This document shows, one piece after another, positions 36,070 to 46,721 of a stretch of 64,000 bases of DNA (position 1 is the stretch's first letter; each line of letters starts with the position of its first letter). The stretch comes from Sporobolomyces roseus (Eukaryota > Basidiomycota > Microbotryomycetes > Sporidiobolales > Sporidiobolaceae). The stretch spans positions 744,001 through 808,000 of the forward strand of contig JADILM010000008.1 in the NCBI GenBank assembly GCA_016617785.1, given 5' to 3'. Under the pieces are notes generated by a model. The model made no database searches, was not told where the DNA came from, and saw nothing but the letters and a program-made list of their open reading frames with translations. The position numbers and the translations under genes are program-made.

Positions 36070-37739
36070 ATGTACGGTGTACCTGCACCCAATGCATATC
36101 CACACGCTCACTCGGGTCACTTCCTTCCTTCTTCCCGGCCCTCTACCTCCACCCCGCTTCAAACTCTTTCCAACGCAGCTATCGAACACGCGAATGGATC
36201 ACAGAGACCTAGACCTATCTTGCCTGCCAATGGAGGAGCAGGGAACGGGGCAGGCACATCATCAGAAGGGATGAGATCGATGTCGCCGAAAGGAGCGGGA
36301 AAAGAAGAAGAATCGAATGAAGGGGGAAAGGGGAAGAAGAAAGCGAAAGAAACTAGGAAGAGAGGAAGGAAGCGACTAGAGGAAGATGTAGATGCGGCTG
36401 CTGGTTCGTCCCAATCTTTCATACGGTCGAACCCTGTCGTTTTTGCTCACTTTTGGAGACTTTGGACAGCCAATGATGATCTCGATGCCGATGCAAAGAG
36501 GAAGCTACAGAATAGAGCTGCGCAACGTGCTTTCAGGGAGAGGAAGGAGAGGCATGTGATCGATTTGGAAGAGAAAGTAGTTCAACAAGATGCGGAATTG
36601 GCTCAGTACAAGGAATTGATCGATTCGTACGTCTCGCTCTCCTATCAGACGGCTCAGCATCTGTCTCTGATACGGGTGCAGGAGTTGTGCAGGTTACGAA
36701 AGGAGAATGAAGCTTTGAGACGAGGAGAAAATCCTCCATCTTCGATTGCTGCAGATAGTCCCTACTTCCATACCCAACCTCCTCAAACAGCAGCAGCATC
36801 AGTCTCGACTCTGCCTTCGACTTCTCCGCCAGACGTCAAACCCCTCCTTCAGTCCCGCCTCTCTTCCGGCAGTGGAGCTTCTCCATCTTTCCACCACATC
36901 CTCAACGAGCCCAATTCTGCACCTTCCTTCACCCAATTCGAATCCTCCGCAGATGCACCCGAACCTTCATATCCACTTCCTTCCTCCTCTGCCGTTCCTC
37001 CTCCACCTTCCAGTTCCTCGCTCACTGCGACTCCCCAAAACCCAATCGATATCGATATGAACCAACTCGATTCTTTCGATTTCGACGCTCCTTTCGACTT
37101 CAGCGAATCCATGGCTCTACCTCCTTTGTTCGCTTCACTACTTGATGACGTCTCAAACCCGCCTTCATCATCCAACAACCCCGAAGGAACAAACGGTAAT
37201 TCGACTGCTCAAACCGCTCCTCAATCCGATTCACTCGACTGTGGCTGCGGAGACGGTGATGAAACAGTATCAGTTCCTCAAACCAGAAGAGGCTCGAAGC
37301 AAGATTCAAACAGAGACGAGGGAATGCAAGATGAAGACGATGAAACGACCGTTCCCCCGAACTTTCGAATCCCCTGTGACAAACCCGAGTGTGATTTCAC
37401 TGCCGTCTCATGCGCGCTTCCGATTCCTTGGAGACCTCCCAATGCACCTCTCGGATCAGTCGACAAAGACCTCTGGATCGCTCAGAAATGTTGGGCGAAA
37501 TTGGTCTCTCATCCTCTATTCAACGATTGTGATTCCGTATGTCCTCCTTCCCTTTCCTCGAGTAGGTAAGTGATGACTGATGAGATTGTGGTGGACAGGA
37601 CGAGCTGTGTCAGGAGTTGAGGGACAAGACTAGGTGTTCAGATGATGGGAGATTGGTGTGTCACAAGGAAGACGTTTGTGAGATCTTCAGGTTGATCCCG
37701 GTCAAAGCTAGGTTGAAGAGTATACAGAATCAGATGTAG
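36070..37739 (+). CDS. YAP1: AP-1-like bZIP transcription factor (Yap1/Pap1 type, 491 aa)
   Basis: Redox-responsive regulator of antioxidant genes. Exons: 36070-36403, 36470-36626, 36693-37536, 37599-37739. The basic region NRAAQRAFRERKERHV (about residues 126-141) is the Yap/Pap1 form, followed by a leucine zipper ending LRKENEALRRGE. A Pro/Ser-rich middle follows, then GCGDGDE and CDKPECDFTAVSC, and a C-terminal cysteine-rich domain with CDSDELCQEL, RCSDDGRLVCHKEDVCEIF. In Yap1 such a domain masks the nuclear export signal when oxidised. Intron 1 (36404-36469) uses GTTCGT and has no in-frame stop. The two catalases and SNG1-type pumps of the window are plausible targets, which is inference. 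Confidence 0.93.
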
Positions 37740-37991
37740 TCTCTAGCACTTTCCCCCCATCTCGACCTTCATCTCTTTCTCCAAGTTTTCTGTTCATTCG
37801 TTTGCTCTCTCGCTTGATGCGATTTGTGTTGTTGTAAATACCGAATTGTACGAGCTTTTCCACTCTTTCTTTCTGTCGCAAGATCTCTGCCAATCGCGTC
37901 GGACGAGAGTGGCGCTGCGAGAGGATGCAGAGAAAGTAAGTGTATAACAACAAATTTGGCGAAATCCCAATCCAAACCCGCAAAGCCTAAT

Positions 37992-38951
37992 CTATTTCCC
38001 TCCCTTCTTCTTCTTACTCGCTCCACCAGTACCTGTACTATCCGCAGCTTTTTGCGCAGCCATAGTGTTGAGGGTGTGCATCCTAATCGTGGCGAAAGGA
38101 GATTTCGAAAAACTAGAATTTGCGAGAATCGCAGGTAACCTCGTTGATTCATTTGATCTGCACGTCTCTCGACCCATGTCCATCAGTCCCTATCCCCCAA
38201 GATGGAAGAGAGTGGAAACGTACAAGACTCGCTGTCTCTTTTTGGCAGTCAACTTTTCTCTCCCTTTCCCATCTTTCATCTTATACTCCTCTTCCTCCTC
38301 GATCGTTACTCCCTCATCTTCCCCTCCACTAACTTCCTCAAACTCTGGCTCGATAGAAGGCAAGACGTCTTGGAAATCGGAGAGGGAAGTGACTAGGTTC
38401 GAAGAAGGTCTTTGAGCGCGCTTGAGTCGTCGATTGTGGGATTTAGAGTAAGGTTGGGAACGCTGATTGATTTCTTATCATTATGTCGAATGAGGGAGGA
38501 TTAGCTAGGACAGAGAAAAGGAGAGGAGAGGGAGACTCGTACGGTCGAGGAGGTTTTGTCGTTTCGCTTGTGCTTTCTCTGCTTTCGTCATTCTTGGTTG
38601 GGAACTTTCATTCGTAGATTTCAGGTTCAGTGTTGGGGGTTCCTCTGTCGCAACTGGAAGAGCGGTAGGTTCAGTTTCCATGAATCTCGGAGCCTGCGAA
38701 AGAACAAGAGAGGAGTTTAGTTTCATTCAGTTTGATTGGGGAGGAGGAAAAGAGAAGGGGAGAACTGACTTGCATAGGAGCCATCTCTGTCGGATCCATC
38801 ATGTATGAATCATCGATTGCGTCTGGAGTTGAAATAGTTTTCGCTGATTTCGAATGACCTGGTAAAGAAGTACGAGTACGGGTTGGTCGAGGCTACAGTC
38901 ACTCAGGATTAGTGGAGAGCTCTCGAGATGCTCAGAAGGGCTACTTACCAT
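37992..38951 (-). CDS. SLX9: ribosome biogenesis protein Slx9 (230 aa)
   Basis: Small factor of pre-40S processing and export. Exons on the complement: 38951-38949, 38892-38770, 38693-38543, 38473-38224, 38157-37992. The signatures MTKAEKAQAKRQNLLD, YSKSHNRRLKR and, near the end, FSKSPFATIRMHTLNT match Slx9 proteins; the tail is Lys/Gly-rich. Exon 1 codes only the ATG. The acceptor of exon 4 (..ATAAG before AAATCAATCAG) was chosen because it alone keeps the frame into YSKSHNRR. The gene starts 116 bp from the divergent XRCC2-like gene and converges with the AP-1-like gene. The N-terminal 45 residues are poorly conserved. Confidence 0.87.
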
Positions 38952-39067
38952 GTTGAATGAGTTGAAGGGAAGAGTTAAAAGATCAAGAGGAAATAAACTG
39001 TTGCTTGACTTGCTACACTTCACTAGTCAACTCGAACTACTCGCCAAATGCACTCTGCACTCATAGA
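38952..39067. promoter_or_regulatory. bidirectional promoter, SLX9 / XRCC2-like
   Basis: Only 116 bp separate the two start codons on opposite strands, so both core promoters and leaders must share this segment. No TATA box is clear. Confidence 0.6.
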
Positions 39068-40198
39068 ATGGAACCTACACTCTTAGGATCCTCTATCACG
39101 ACTACTTCGGGACTCGAACTCTTCAATTCGATTCGATATTCGACTTCACTCCCTCACACTTTCATAGATGGATTAGATCAACTCCTCAACACAGACGGGA
39201 ATCCTTCACTACATAGAGGAGACGTGATTGAACTACAAGGAGTAACGGGATCTGGTAAAACTCAATTACTCTATAAATTCGTAATCAACTGCTTGTTACC
39301 CAAGAAGCTGCACGTCAGGTTGGAGAGGGAGGTTGTAGAGATTGGTGTCGGAGGAAAAGAGGAATTGGTGTGTTGGATGGATTGTACGAGTTCGAGAAGA
39401 GGGTTCGACATTCAAAGAATTTCAACTTTACTTCGACACCACCTCGTCTCAAAGATCAATGAATACCGTCGACCAAAAGGGATCGGAGCACCACTCGAGG
39501 AGGAGGTAGAAAGTCTCATCGATGAGTGCTTGACGAGGTTACATGTATTCTCTCCGACGAGTACGATTCAACTCGCTGCTTCCCTCCAAACTCTCCCGGA
39601 TTGGTTCAAGAATGGAAAAGGTGGAGAAGGAGGAGAAGATCTAGGAATGGTGATTGTCGATGGAATGACTGAATTCGCTTGGTCAGATCAATACGAACGA
39701 TCATTACCGAATCCTCCCACCTCCCCTCCCTCGTTCGACCCACTCAAACTCTTCTCACAATCCATCGCGAACCTACGACTACAACTCTCCCCTATTATCA
39801 TGATCTCTCAATGGGTTATGAACCCTACTCGACCTCACGGGATAATTTCGTCGGACAAACATCCGTTCTACAAACATCACTTCCTCCCTCCCTATTACCC
39901 ATCCCTCCTCGTTCCCTCTCTGCCCAATCCGACGAATCCTCTCTCACCTCATCCGAAACATCCCGTCTTCTCAATAGATTATCATCTCACCTTACATCCT
40001 TCCCCAAAACCTAGTTTCAGGAAAGGGATCACGTTCGGAATGGTTCTCAAGGAAGGGAGGAAAGGGATGGTTGGAGGGAACAGGAGGACGGGAGAGAAGA
40101 GATTGACAGAGGGGATTATATGTGTTGTGAGGGAGAAGGGAGGACAGGAGTTGGGCAATTTTGATGTTAGTGTAGGAGAAGACGAGGTGATTGCTTGA
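39068..40198 (+). CDS. XRCC2-like Rad51 paralogue, DNA repair ATPase (376 aa)
   Basis: RecA-fold protein of homologous recombination. A single exon. Walker A is GVTGSGKT (residues 58-65), preceded by LHRGDVIELQ as in Rad51 paralogues. The Walker B strand is LGMVIVDGMTEFAW, followed by DQYE; Xrcc2 proteins have a similar hydrophobic strand, D, then an aromatic and D. A segment LSPIIMISQWVMNPT lies where Rad51 proteins have the next core strand. XRCC2 is the best fit because of the short N-terminus and the Walker A/B context; Rad55/Rad57 types are alternatives. The frame is open upstream but the first ATG is 39068. Confidence 0.82.
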   Translation: MEPTLLGSSITTTSGLELFNSIRYSTSLPHTFIDGLDQLLNTDGNPSLHRGDVIELQGVTGSGKTQLLYKFVINCLLPKKLHVRLEREVVEIGVGGKEELVCWMDCTSSRRGFDIQRISTLLRHHLVSKINEYRRPKGIGAPLEEEVESLIDECLTRLHVFSPTSTIQLAASLQTLPDWFKNGKGGEGGEDLGMVIVDGMTEFAWSDQYERSLPNPPTSPPSFDPLKLFSQSIANLRLQLSPIIMISQWVMNPTRPHGIISSDKHPFYKHHFLPPYYPSLLVPSLPNPTNPLSPHPKHPVFSIDYHLTLHPSPKPSFRKGITFGMVLKEGRKGMVGGNRRTGEKRLTEGIICVVREKGGQELGNFDVSVGEDEVIA

Positions 40199-40498
40199 TC
40201 GGGACTGAGAAGGAGCGAACTAAGATTGTAGCGAGTGAAGGGGAAATAAGAAGCGGCAACAGTCGGATGCAGACGAGTCAACTTTACGAACAATCTTTTT
40301 TGTTTCTGCGAAATGAAGCGAGTGGCATTCGACGATCCTGAGCGGTTTTGTTGATTGCGATGCTCGACTGTTGCTTAAAAGCAGTCTCCTCGACGTATCC
40401 TGCTTGCTCCTGCACTGCTTTCTGTAACCGACAAGTCGATCTCCGAAAGTAGCATCCGAATTTCAACGTCACTCCTTTTTTGTCTTCGAAAGCCTTCC
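40199..40498. other. spacer between XRCC2-like and small gene
   Basis: About 300 bp. Short minus-strand frames lack domains. It should contain a terminator and the next promoter. Confidence 0.4.
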
Positions 40499-41002
40499 AT
40501 GTTTCGTTCTCTTCGTTCTACCTTTCACACGCCACTCAAACATACCCCAACTTTACTAAGAGCTATGTCTAATTACACCGCTACTCAACCTTCAACTCTG
40601 CAAGAAGCGCTTGAAAGGATCAATCATCTCGAATCCCAACTCCTCCTCGCACACCGCTTGTTCCACGAGCACACCTCCGGCTTGAACCTCCAAGACTACC
40701 TCCCCTCCTCCTCCTCAAACCGATCCCCATCTCCCCCTTATCGATCCGTTTCCCAAACTTCATCAGAATCACCTTCCCCCTCTCCTATTCCCGATTCAGA
40801 AGAACCGACGCAACCGACCCCGAAAGGTCAGACGGTGGATATCGGAACGTTCGTGTTGAGGGCTTTGGCGTTGAGGAAGAAATTGACGATTGGTGAAATT
40901 GATAGTCTTGAGGGAGAGAGGGAGTTGGGAAATATGATTAAAGGGAGTGGGATGACTGATAAACAGGAGAATCAAGTGAGGGAATGGGCTGGATTACTCT
41001 AA
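40499..41002 (+). CDS. small protein of unknown function (167 aa)
   Basis: I do not recognise it. One exon. The N-terminus (MFRSLRSTFHTPLKHTPTLL) is rich in Arg, Ser, Thr and Leu without acids, as in mitochondrial presequences; an in-frame ATG at residue 23 (MSNYTATQ) could start a cytosolic form. Residues 30-65 could form a helix (LQEALERINHLESQLLLAHR). A Ser/Pro-rich linker follows, then a C-terminal region VDIGTFVLRALALRKKLTIGEIDSL. The open frame with start and stop, and the amphipathic segments, support a real gene. Confidence 0.6.
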   Translation: MFRSLRSTFHTPLKHTPTLLRAMSNYTATQPSTLQEALERINHLESQLLLAHRLFHEHTSGLNLQDYLPSSSSNRSPSPPYRSVSQTSSESPSPSPIPDSEEPTQPTPKGQTVDIGTFVLRALALRKKLTIGEIDSLEGERELGNMIKGSGMTDKQENQVREWAGLL

Positions 41003-41735
41003 GGAGGGAGGATTCGGCGAGGTTGGGACAATGGGAGAGGGAGGGATGTTGGAGGGATTTCGCGAAAGGTGAGTCTTCGTCTCACGCCTGTATCACCTTT
41101 TTAGACACTCTTTGCTGAATCATAATGTTGACGTCGAGCAGTTGTCGACCCATGTATTGCTGTAAACTATAAAGGAATCGCAAGTTGTCACAGTGTTAAC
41201 AATTCTAATTTTTATTGTTGTCAAAAATTCCATTCTGATCGGATTCGAAGCCTTTCGCAAGGCTTGTGCCCACTCCTCTTATCACATGGCGACAATCTCG
41301 AGACGTCGAGAGACTTGGGCGTCGTAGAAGCTTGTGGGAAGTGAAGATCGAGAAAAGCGAGTTGACAGCGAAACTTCTCTGCGAGGAGATTGCTTCTTTC
41401 GATCTCGTCACAGAGCTGCCCTTTACAGTAGCCTCGTCTTCGGGACTCAATATTCTCAGCTACTTGCATTCCATTCTCAGTTGCGAAAAGAAGCATTTCT
41501 CGCGATTTTCGACTCATTCGACGTCGACTTGGCGAGAGTTTTCGCAGTTTCTTCCTTTTCCACCACACTCACTTTTCGACCTCTACACACACACCGCAAA
41601 CTCTACCAATATCCTCTGCACCGGTACACAGCTGAATTGTCACCCAGTCAAGACTCGAATCCGTTCCAAAGGCGCTTGTTGATCGATTCTCCTTCTTTTC
41701 TTCCCTCCCTTCCACGACTCCCGAACTTTACAAGA
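41003..41735. other. spacer upstream of PLC-like gene
   Basis: About 730 bp. Overlapping open frames on both strands (41205-41700) have no domain and no splice logic, so I treat them as chance. AT-rich near 41160-41230. Confidence 0.4.
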
Positions 41736-43341
41736 ATGATGTTACCCACAGCGCTGGCGCTTATCTCTCTGTAGGTATCTGTTTGAACCGTGTATTACGC
41801 GTGTAGGAGGGAGAGGGAAGGAGGATCGAGCGAATTTAAAGGGTTCTTACTGCGGTGTTCGGTAATCACGGAACAGCTTTAGGAGCGTGGGAGGGAACAC
41901 TAGCAGTATCAGAAGTACCCTGTGAGCGCTCACTAACACTGAATCGCGTTATCTGAACAGACTTCTCCCTTCCCTCACTTCAGCACAACAAACAACTTCA
42001 ACAACAACTTGTAATGGTTACTCAGAGTTCTGTGATCGAAGTTACTCGAATGTCAGTATAGTAGGAGCTCACAACTCGTACGGTGTTCAAGCTGGAAGTG
42101 GTACGCTGAAATCTCTCAATTTGCAACTTTCGCAAGGAAATGCTAAAGTTTATGTTGAGGAATTTCCTACAGTCGCGGCGAATCAGAATTACACGGTCGA
42201 GACTCAGTTGAATAACGGGATTCGAATGCTACAAGTTCAGGGACATATGAATGAGAACGAGTTGCATCTTTGCCACACTTCGTACGTCGCAATTCTCTGC
42301 CTGAACCTCTGTCGCATTGACTGAGATTCGGCTTCGTGATTGTCGTACAGCTGCTTCTTACTCGACGCGGGTACCTTCACTTCCTACCTCACGACAGTCA
42401 AGAAATGGATGGATTCGAACCCAAACGAAGTAATCACTTTACTCCTCGTCAACTCGAACGGAATCGCCCCTTCAGTCTGGGCTCAATCCTACACCGATTC
42501 AGGACTCTCCTCTTACGTCTACACCCCACCGAGCGTACCAGTCGCGTACAACGAGTGGCCGACACTACAAAGCTTGATCAGTGCGAATACTAGGGTCGTT
42601 AGTTTCTTGGCTCAACAGGCGGATGTATCGAGTGTGCCGTACCTGTTGGATGAGTTTACGAACATTTGGGAAACTCCTTATGATGTGAGTCGACGGAGCA
42701 GATCACAAGAACTTTCAGAGATTAACGATTCTTTGCTGCTTCTTCCACTCACAGGAGACGGATGAAACTTTCCCTTGTACCGTCGATCGAGTAACTGGTG
42801 AATCAGCTGGCAAGATGGTAAGTCTCTCCCCCTTTCTCCTCCCATCCAGAACTCACCGTCCTCGTCGAGAACAGTACTTGATGAATCATTTCCTCGATGT
42901 CAACACAACTCTTTTCGGGCAAGAAATCCCGGTACCCGCAACTGAACGACTACTCGACACGCACGCATCTTCGGGAGTAGCACCCGCCATGTCGGCTCAA
43001 GCGGATCAGTGTTATCAGAACCATGGATATTATCCTACTTTCACGCTAGTCGATTATTACGATGTTGGAAACGGTTCAGTTTTCGGTTCGTTTTGTCACT
43101 CTAACTCACTCCTTGTCACGGAGCTGGACTGATGGGAGATGTGGCACCAACAGAGGTTGCTGCTCAAATGAATGGAGTTGAATACAAAGCGGTCGCGATG
43201 GGGAATGGAACGAGTAAGAAAACGTCTAGTGCAGGAGGATCTACTACTTCTACACCATTGAACTCTGCTCCTTCTACTCAAATCGGGATGGCTGCGATCG
43301 GGTTGACGGTAGTAGCTGGATTATTCGCGCTGGTCGCATAG
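41736..43341 (+). CDS. secreted, GPI-anchored PLC-like phosphodiesterase (359 aa)
   Basis: PI-specific phospholipase C X-domain-like protein (TIM-barrel fold). Exons: 41736-41770, 41961-42100, 42173-42281, 42351-42684, 42755-42817, 42875-43085, 43154-43341. A signal peptide is formed across intron 1 (MMLPTALALISLLLPSLTSA). IVGAHNSYGV supplies the first catalytic-type His, and LHLCHTSCFLLDAGT the second region. VAANQNYTVETQLNNGIRML, KKWMDSNPNEVITLLL and YLLDEFTNIWETPYD match fungal members. The C-terminus is Ser/Thr-rich and ends in a hydrophobic segment (IGLTVVAGLFALVA), typical of GPI attachment. The natural substrate of these fungal wall or membrane proteins is unclear. Confidence 0.93.
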
Positions 43342-43771
43342 AGTTCCTTTCGGGTGAGGAGGGAGGAGATGAGTTTACATAGACACTGTTTGTTGATAGG
43401 TTTTCCTTGCTTGTGAATTGCATTACCACGATCATTTGTTGAGCGATGATGAATTGGCGATAGTGAGAGGACGAGCGATAGTCGGATACAGAAGTTAGCC
43501 GTGAAAATGAACCGGCTTGTCTAAAAATTAGTTTTTTTAGCTTCCTTCTTCTCCCGAACGCCTCTTCTCTCTCTCTTCCAACTACTTGCACTCTATCAGA
43601 AGCAGCACCTGCACGACTCGCATCCAAGTCACCAATCAAGCTCCCTCTCTCCTTCCTCCCTCCTCCCTCTTTTTCCTGAAACCCCCACTATCGAACATCG
43701 GATCTCTTATCGCCGCTATCACACGACTTGATCCAATCACCCACAGCCTCACACCCTTCTCTATATTCGAC
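43342..43771. other. spacer between PLC-like gene and unknown gene
   Basis: About 430 bp; the part before 43772 is pyrimidine-rich leader-like sequence. Nothing else is seen. Confidence 0.4.
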
Positions 43772-44608
43772 ATGCATCCCTCCACCTTCTCTCCACCTCG
43801 AAAGAGGGTCTCCCTGATCCGCTCTGCAACTTCTCCGAATCCCATCATTCAACTCTCCTCTCTTGTCCCTACTCTTCCTACCCACTCTACCCGACGGCGA
43901 CTCGTCAGGGCTAGTACCAGCGCTACGATTCAGAGCTTAGAAAGTGAAAAGGAGAAGCCTGAAGGTGAAAAACCAGAAATGGATTCGGAGCAATCACAAG
44001 AGGGAGAGGAGGAATCGAACCCATTCTTGTCACTCGTCGAAGATTTGGAGAGAGCTACTCGATCGCAAGACGAAATCGAGGAGGAGGTGGAAACGAACGA
44101 ATTGGAGATCCCGTTGAATCATTCGATTGCGAACGAACTGGATAAACTCCTGTTAATGCCCTTTCGATCGCACTCGAGACCATTTAGGAGAGTCGATAGG
44201 GAGGTGACGATGGATTACGAGAGGGACGAGGAGGATTCGCCGAATTGGAGTTCCGAAGCAATGACCTTTCAATTGATCTCGAGAAGAGAAGGAGGAGGGG
44301 GAAGTCAGGCTGGAGTTACGAACGGGAAGCGAAGGATCAGCTACGATGTACCAGAAGAAGGAGAGGGTTGGGCAAGTGAAATGGAGCAGAGGAGGGTGGA
44401 AGGATTAGAGACGAGAATCGAGCTGGTCGACGGAAATGAACGACGAAACTCGAGTAGGTGGAGTTTCGACAAACTATTCGGGTCGTCGACATCACAGCTC
44501 AAGGAGGCCGACGAGGAAGCGAGAAGAGACCGATCGAGGGGGGAAGGTAGAACGAGAGCGATGAAACGGTTGAAAGCGGTCGAAGGTCATCTCGCTTGGT
44601 CTCTCTGA
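43772..44608 (+). CDS. unknown charged protein (278 aa)
   Basis: Not recognised. One exon from the first ATG (MHPSTFSPPRKRVSL). The protein is hydrophilic, with a basic N-terminus, a Glu-rich middle (residues about 60-110), and several Ser next to Arg that could be kinase sites (RRISYDV, RRNSSRWSFDKLFGS). The end is Arg/Lys-rich. No membrane segment or domain is visible. Codon-level openness of a 279-codon frame supports a gene. Confidence 0.6.
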   Translation: MHPSTFSPPRKRVSLIRSATSPNPIIQLSSLVPTLPTHSTRRRLVRASTSATIQSLESEKEKPEGEKPEMDSEQSQEGEEESNPFLSLVEDLERATRSQDEIEEEVETNELEIPLNHSIANELDKLLLMPFRSHSRPFRRVDREVTMDYERDEEDSPNWSSEAMTFQLISRREGGGGSQAGVTNGKRRISYDVPEEGEGWASEMEQRRVEGLETRIELVDGNERRNSSRWSFDKLFGSSTSQLKEADEEARRDRSRGEGRTRAMKRLKAVEGHLAWSL

Positions 44609-44895
44609 TTATCTTTCTCCTTCTTGCCCCCCTCGTCGTTATGTTCTGTCTCTTGTGTATCGCAAAGTCGTTTGTTGTCATTTCGTAGAAAGTCACTAAG
44701 TTTGAAAAGTTTCTGTAGATCGTATGTAACCCTCCTCTCGTTAGATTACGCTTTACCTCGCTACGTACCTCACTACGTACAAGCCAAGACCCAGGGCGAA
44801 GCGAGTGAAGCGAGCGTAGAGATTACAAAAGACAAGATTAAAGAGTTGCGGGTACTATTCGTGAGAGAGAAAGAAACGGAAAACGATTACAACAG

Positions 44896-46721
44896 CTAGT
44901 CGACATCCTCGATAATAGGTTGACTAGGTACCCTCTCCCCTCTGTCTCTCGCGCTCTCCTCCCTCTCCCTCGCGATCCTCCTCTCTGCTGCTTCTGCCGC
45001 TCTCCTCTCCGGTGATTTGTCTTCCCCTTCGTCATTGTCTGCATCCGTCCATTCTTCAGCTCCTTCATCCTCGTCCACATCCATCGCATCTCCCGCTCCC
45101 GATCCGTCTGCACCTCCGAAGAACCATCCTCCAGGTAAACTCGAACCATTGTCGACGTCAGGAATCCTCGCGGTCGAAGGAACTGCACTCGAGCTCTGTC
45201 TCGCGATGGGTGATGGTCGTTGCAAGTTCGGAGTCGATCCGCTAGCTTCCATCGATCCTTGATTGACAGGTGGTTGATTCGGATCGGGATTGGCAGGATT
45301 CGGTCGTGGTGGTTCGACGTATCCTTCTTGACCAGGTTGAGGGATCAAGGCGTATCGACAAACAGGACAGGTACCACTCGTCTTGAGCCACGGAACGATA
45401 CAGTCGGGATGGAAGAGATGGCGACAGGGGAGAGAAGCGAGGGTTTCGGTAAGCGCGAAATCATCTTGACAGATTGTACAATCTTTGATCGAATCGTGGC
45501 CTAGCGAGAGGAGTAGCTCGATCAGTCTCGAGGTTAACAGTGTGTGAGAAGGGAGAGAAAGTTGACAGCTTACTGAGTAATTCCTCTGTCACTTCAAGGT
45601 TCGGTAGCTTCTCGATCATCTCTTCAGTGGCAGGAACAGGTCCAGCTCTTCCTGCAGCCTGTGCGTTGATACGAGATCGTCTGAGTCAGCAAGCGAAGAA
45701 CAGCGTACTGAGCGAAAGAATAAACACACCTGCTCCATGAGATCGTTCAACAAGTTTTGAAAGTTCGCCTCTCCTCCCCAAATGTAGTCCGAAGGGTTCG
45801 CCGCTAATCCGATCCCATTCCCCAAAGCTTGTCCGTTGATCCCGAATGCGTTCATGAGCGAGAAAAGGTAGGAAAGAGGGTTTCCTCCTTGTGCAGCAGC
45901 TCCTCCGGCGTTGTCTCCAGGTTCACTACGAGCTCGTCGTTCAGGTTGTCGAGGAGCATCGACTCCTCCCTCAGCGAAAGGATTGTTCGAAGGATCGTCG
46001 GCAGGATGAGGATCGGGTCCACCGAAAGCTTCTCCCAAGAAGCTGTGACAGGCGACTACGGATCAGCACGGCAATGTAAAGACAGGATACAATAGAGACT
46101 CACTCTGCTAGATTCTGTATCGGAACTTGGTTTCGATTTTGATCTTGTTGATTATCGTCTCTCGGCAAGTCCTCCTCATCTGGATCCGCTGCATCTTGTT
46201 GCATCCCGCTTCCTCCTCTCGGTTGATTACCTCCTAGTGGTGGTGCCAGACCCAAAGCTCTGAAGAGAGTCGCTCCTAATTGATCCTGAGGCAGATTCCC
46301 TCCTCCTCCTCCTGCTCGAGCATTTCCTGCGATTCCAGCTCCTCCTAATCCTCCTGCAGCTACTATGTTCCCATTCGGCCCTACAGTGAATGATATCCCT
46401 CCACCTCTCGCTTGAGGTATTCCAAATCCTCCTCCTGCTCCACTTCCCGCATTGCCTCCGAGACCTTGAAGTATCGCTCCAAGGTTCAAGCCTCCATCAT
46501 CTGGATCGAAATCTCGTGGATCATCTCCTGTAGCTATTGAATCATCTTCTGGTAGCTATACATATCCACTCGGGTCAGCGAGGGGAGAGAGGAAGCTAGT
46601 TTGAGATGAAGGCGCTCACCTCCTCACAAAAGCTCCCTCGACATCGAGGGCACAAAGGCTCTGGAGTCTCCATGAAATCTGTTCCTTCATGTTGGCATTC
46701 GTGACAGAAGTATCGGGTCAT
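44896..46721 (-). CDS. RING-H2 E3 ubiquitin ligase, RNF115/RNF126-like (518 aa)
   Basis: Exons on the complement: 46721-46620, 46555-46104, 46042-45730, 45658-45574, 45500-44896. The N-terminus has a Cys4 zinc ribbon (YFCHECQ..CPRCRGSFCEE) as in RNF115/RNF126/BCA2 ligases. A Gly-rich low-complexity region and an Asp-rich region follow. The RING-H2 finger lies near residues 325-366: CTICQDDF, LPCRHLFHPDCIVPWL, and CPVCR, with all eight zinc ligands. The C-terminus is disordered and acidic, with Pro/Asn and Glu/Asp blocks. Such ligases join quality control and endosomal sorting in animals; substrates here are unknown. Confidence 0.93.

Noticed and set aside
41205..41700. Overlapping open frames on both strands upstream of the PLC-like gene
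   Set aside because: No domains, conflicting frames, and no splice or start context.
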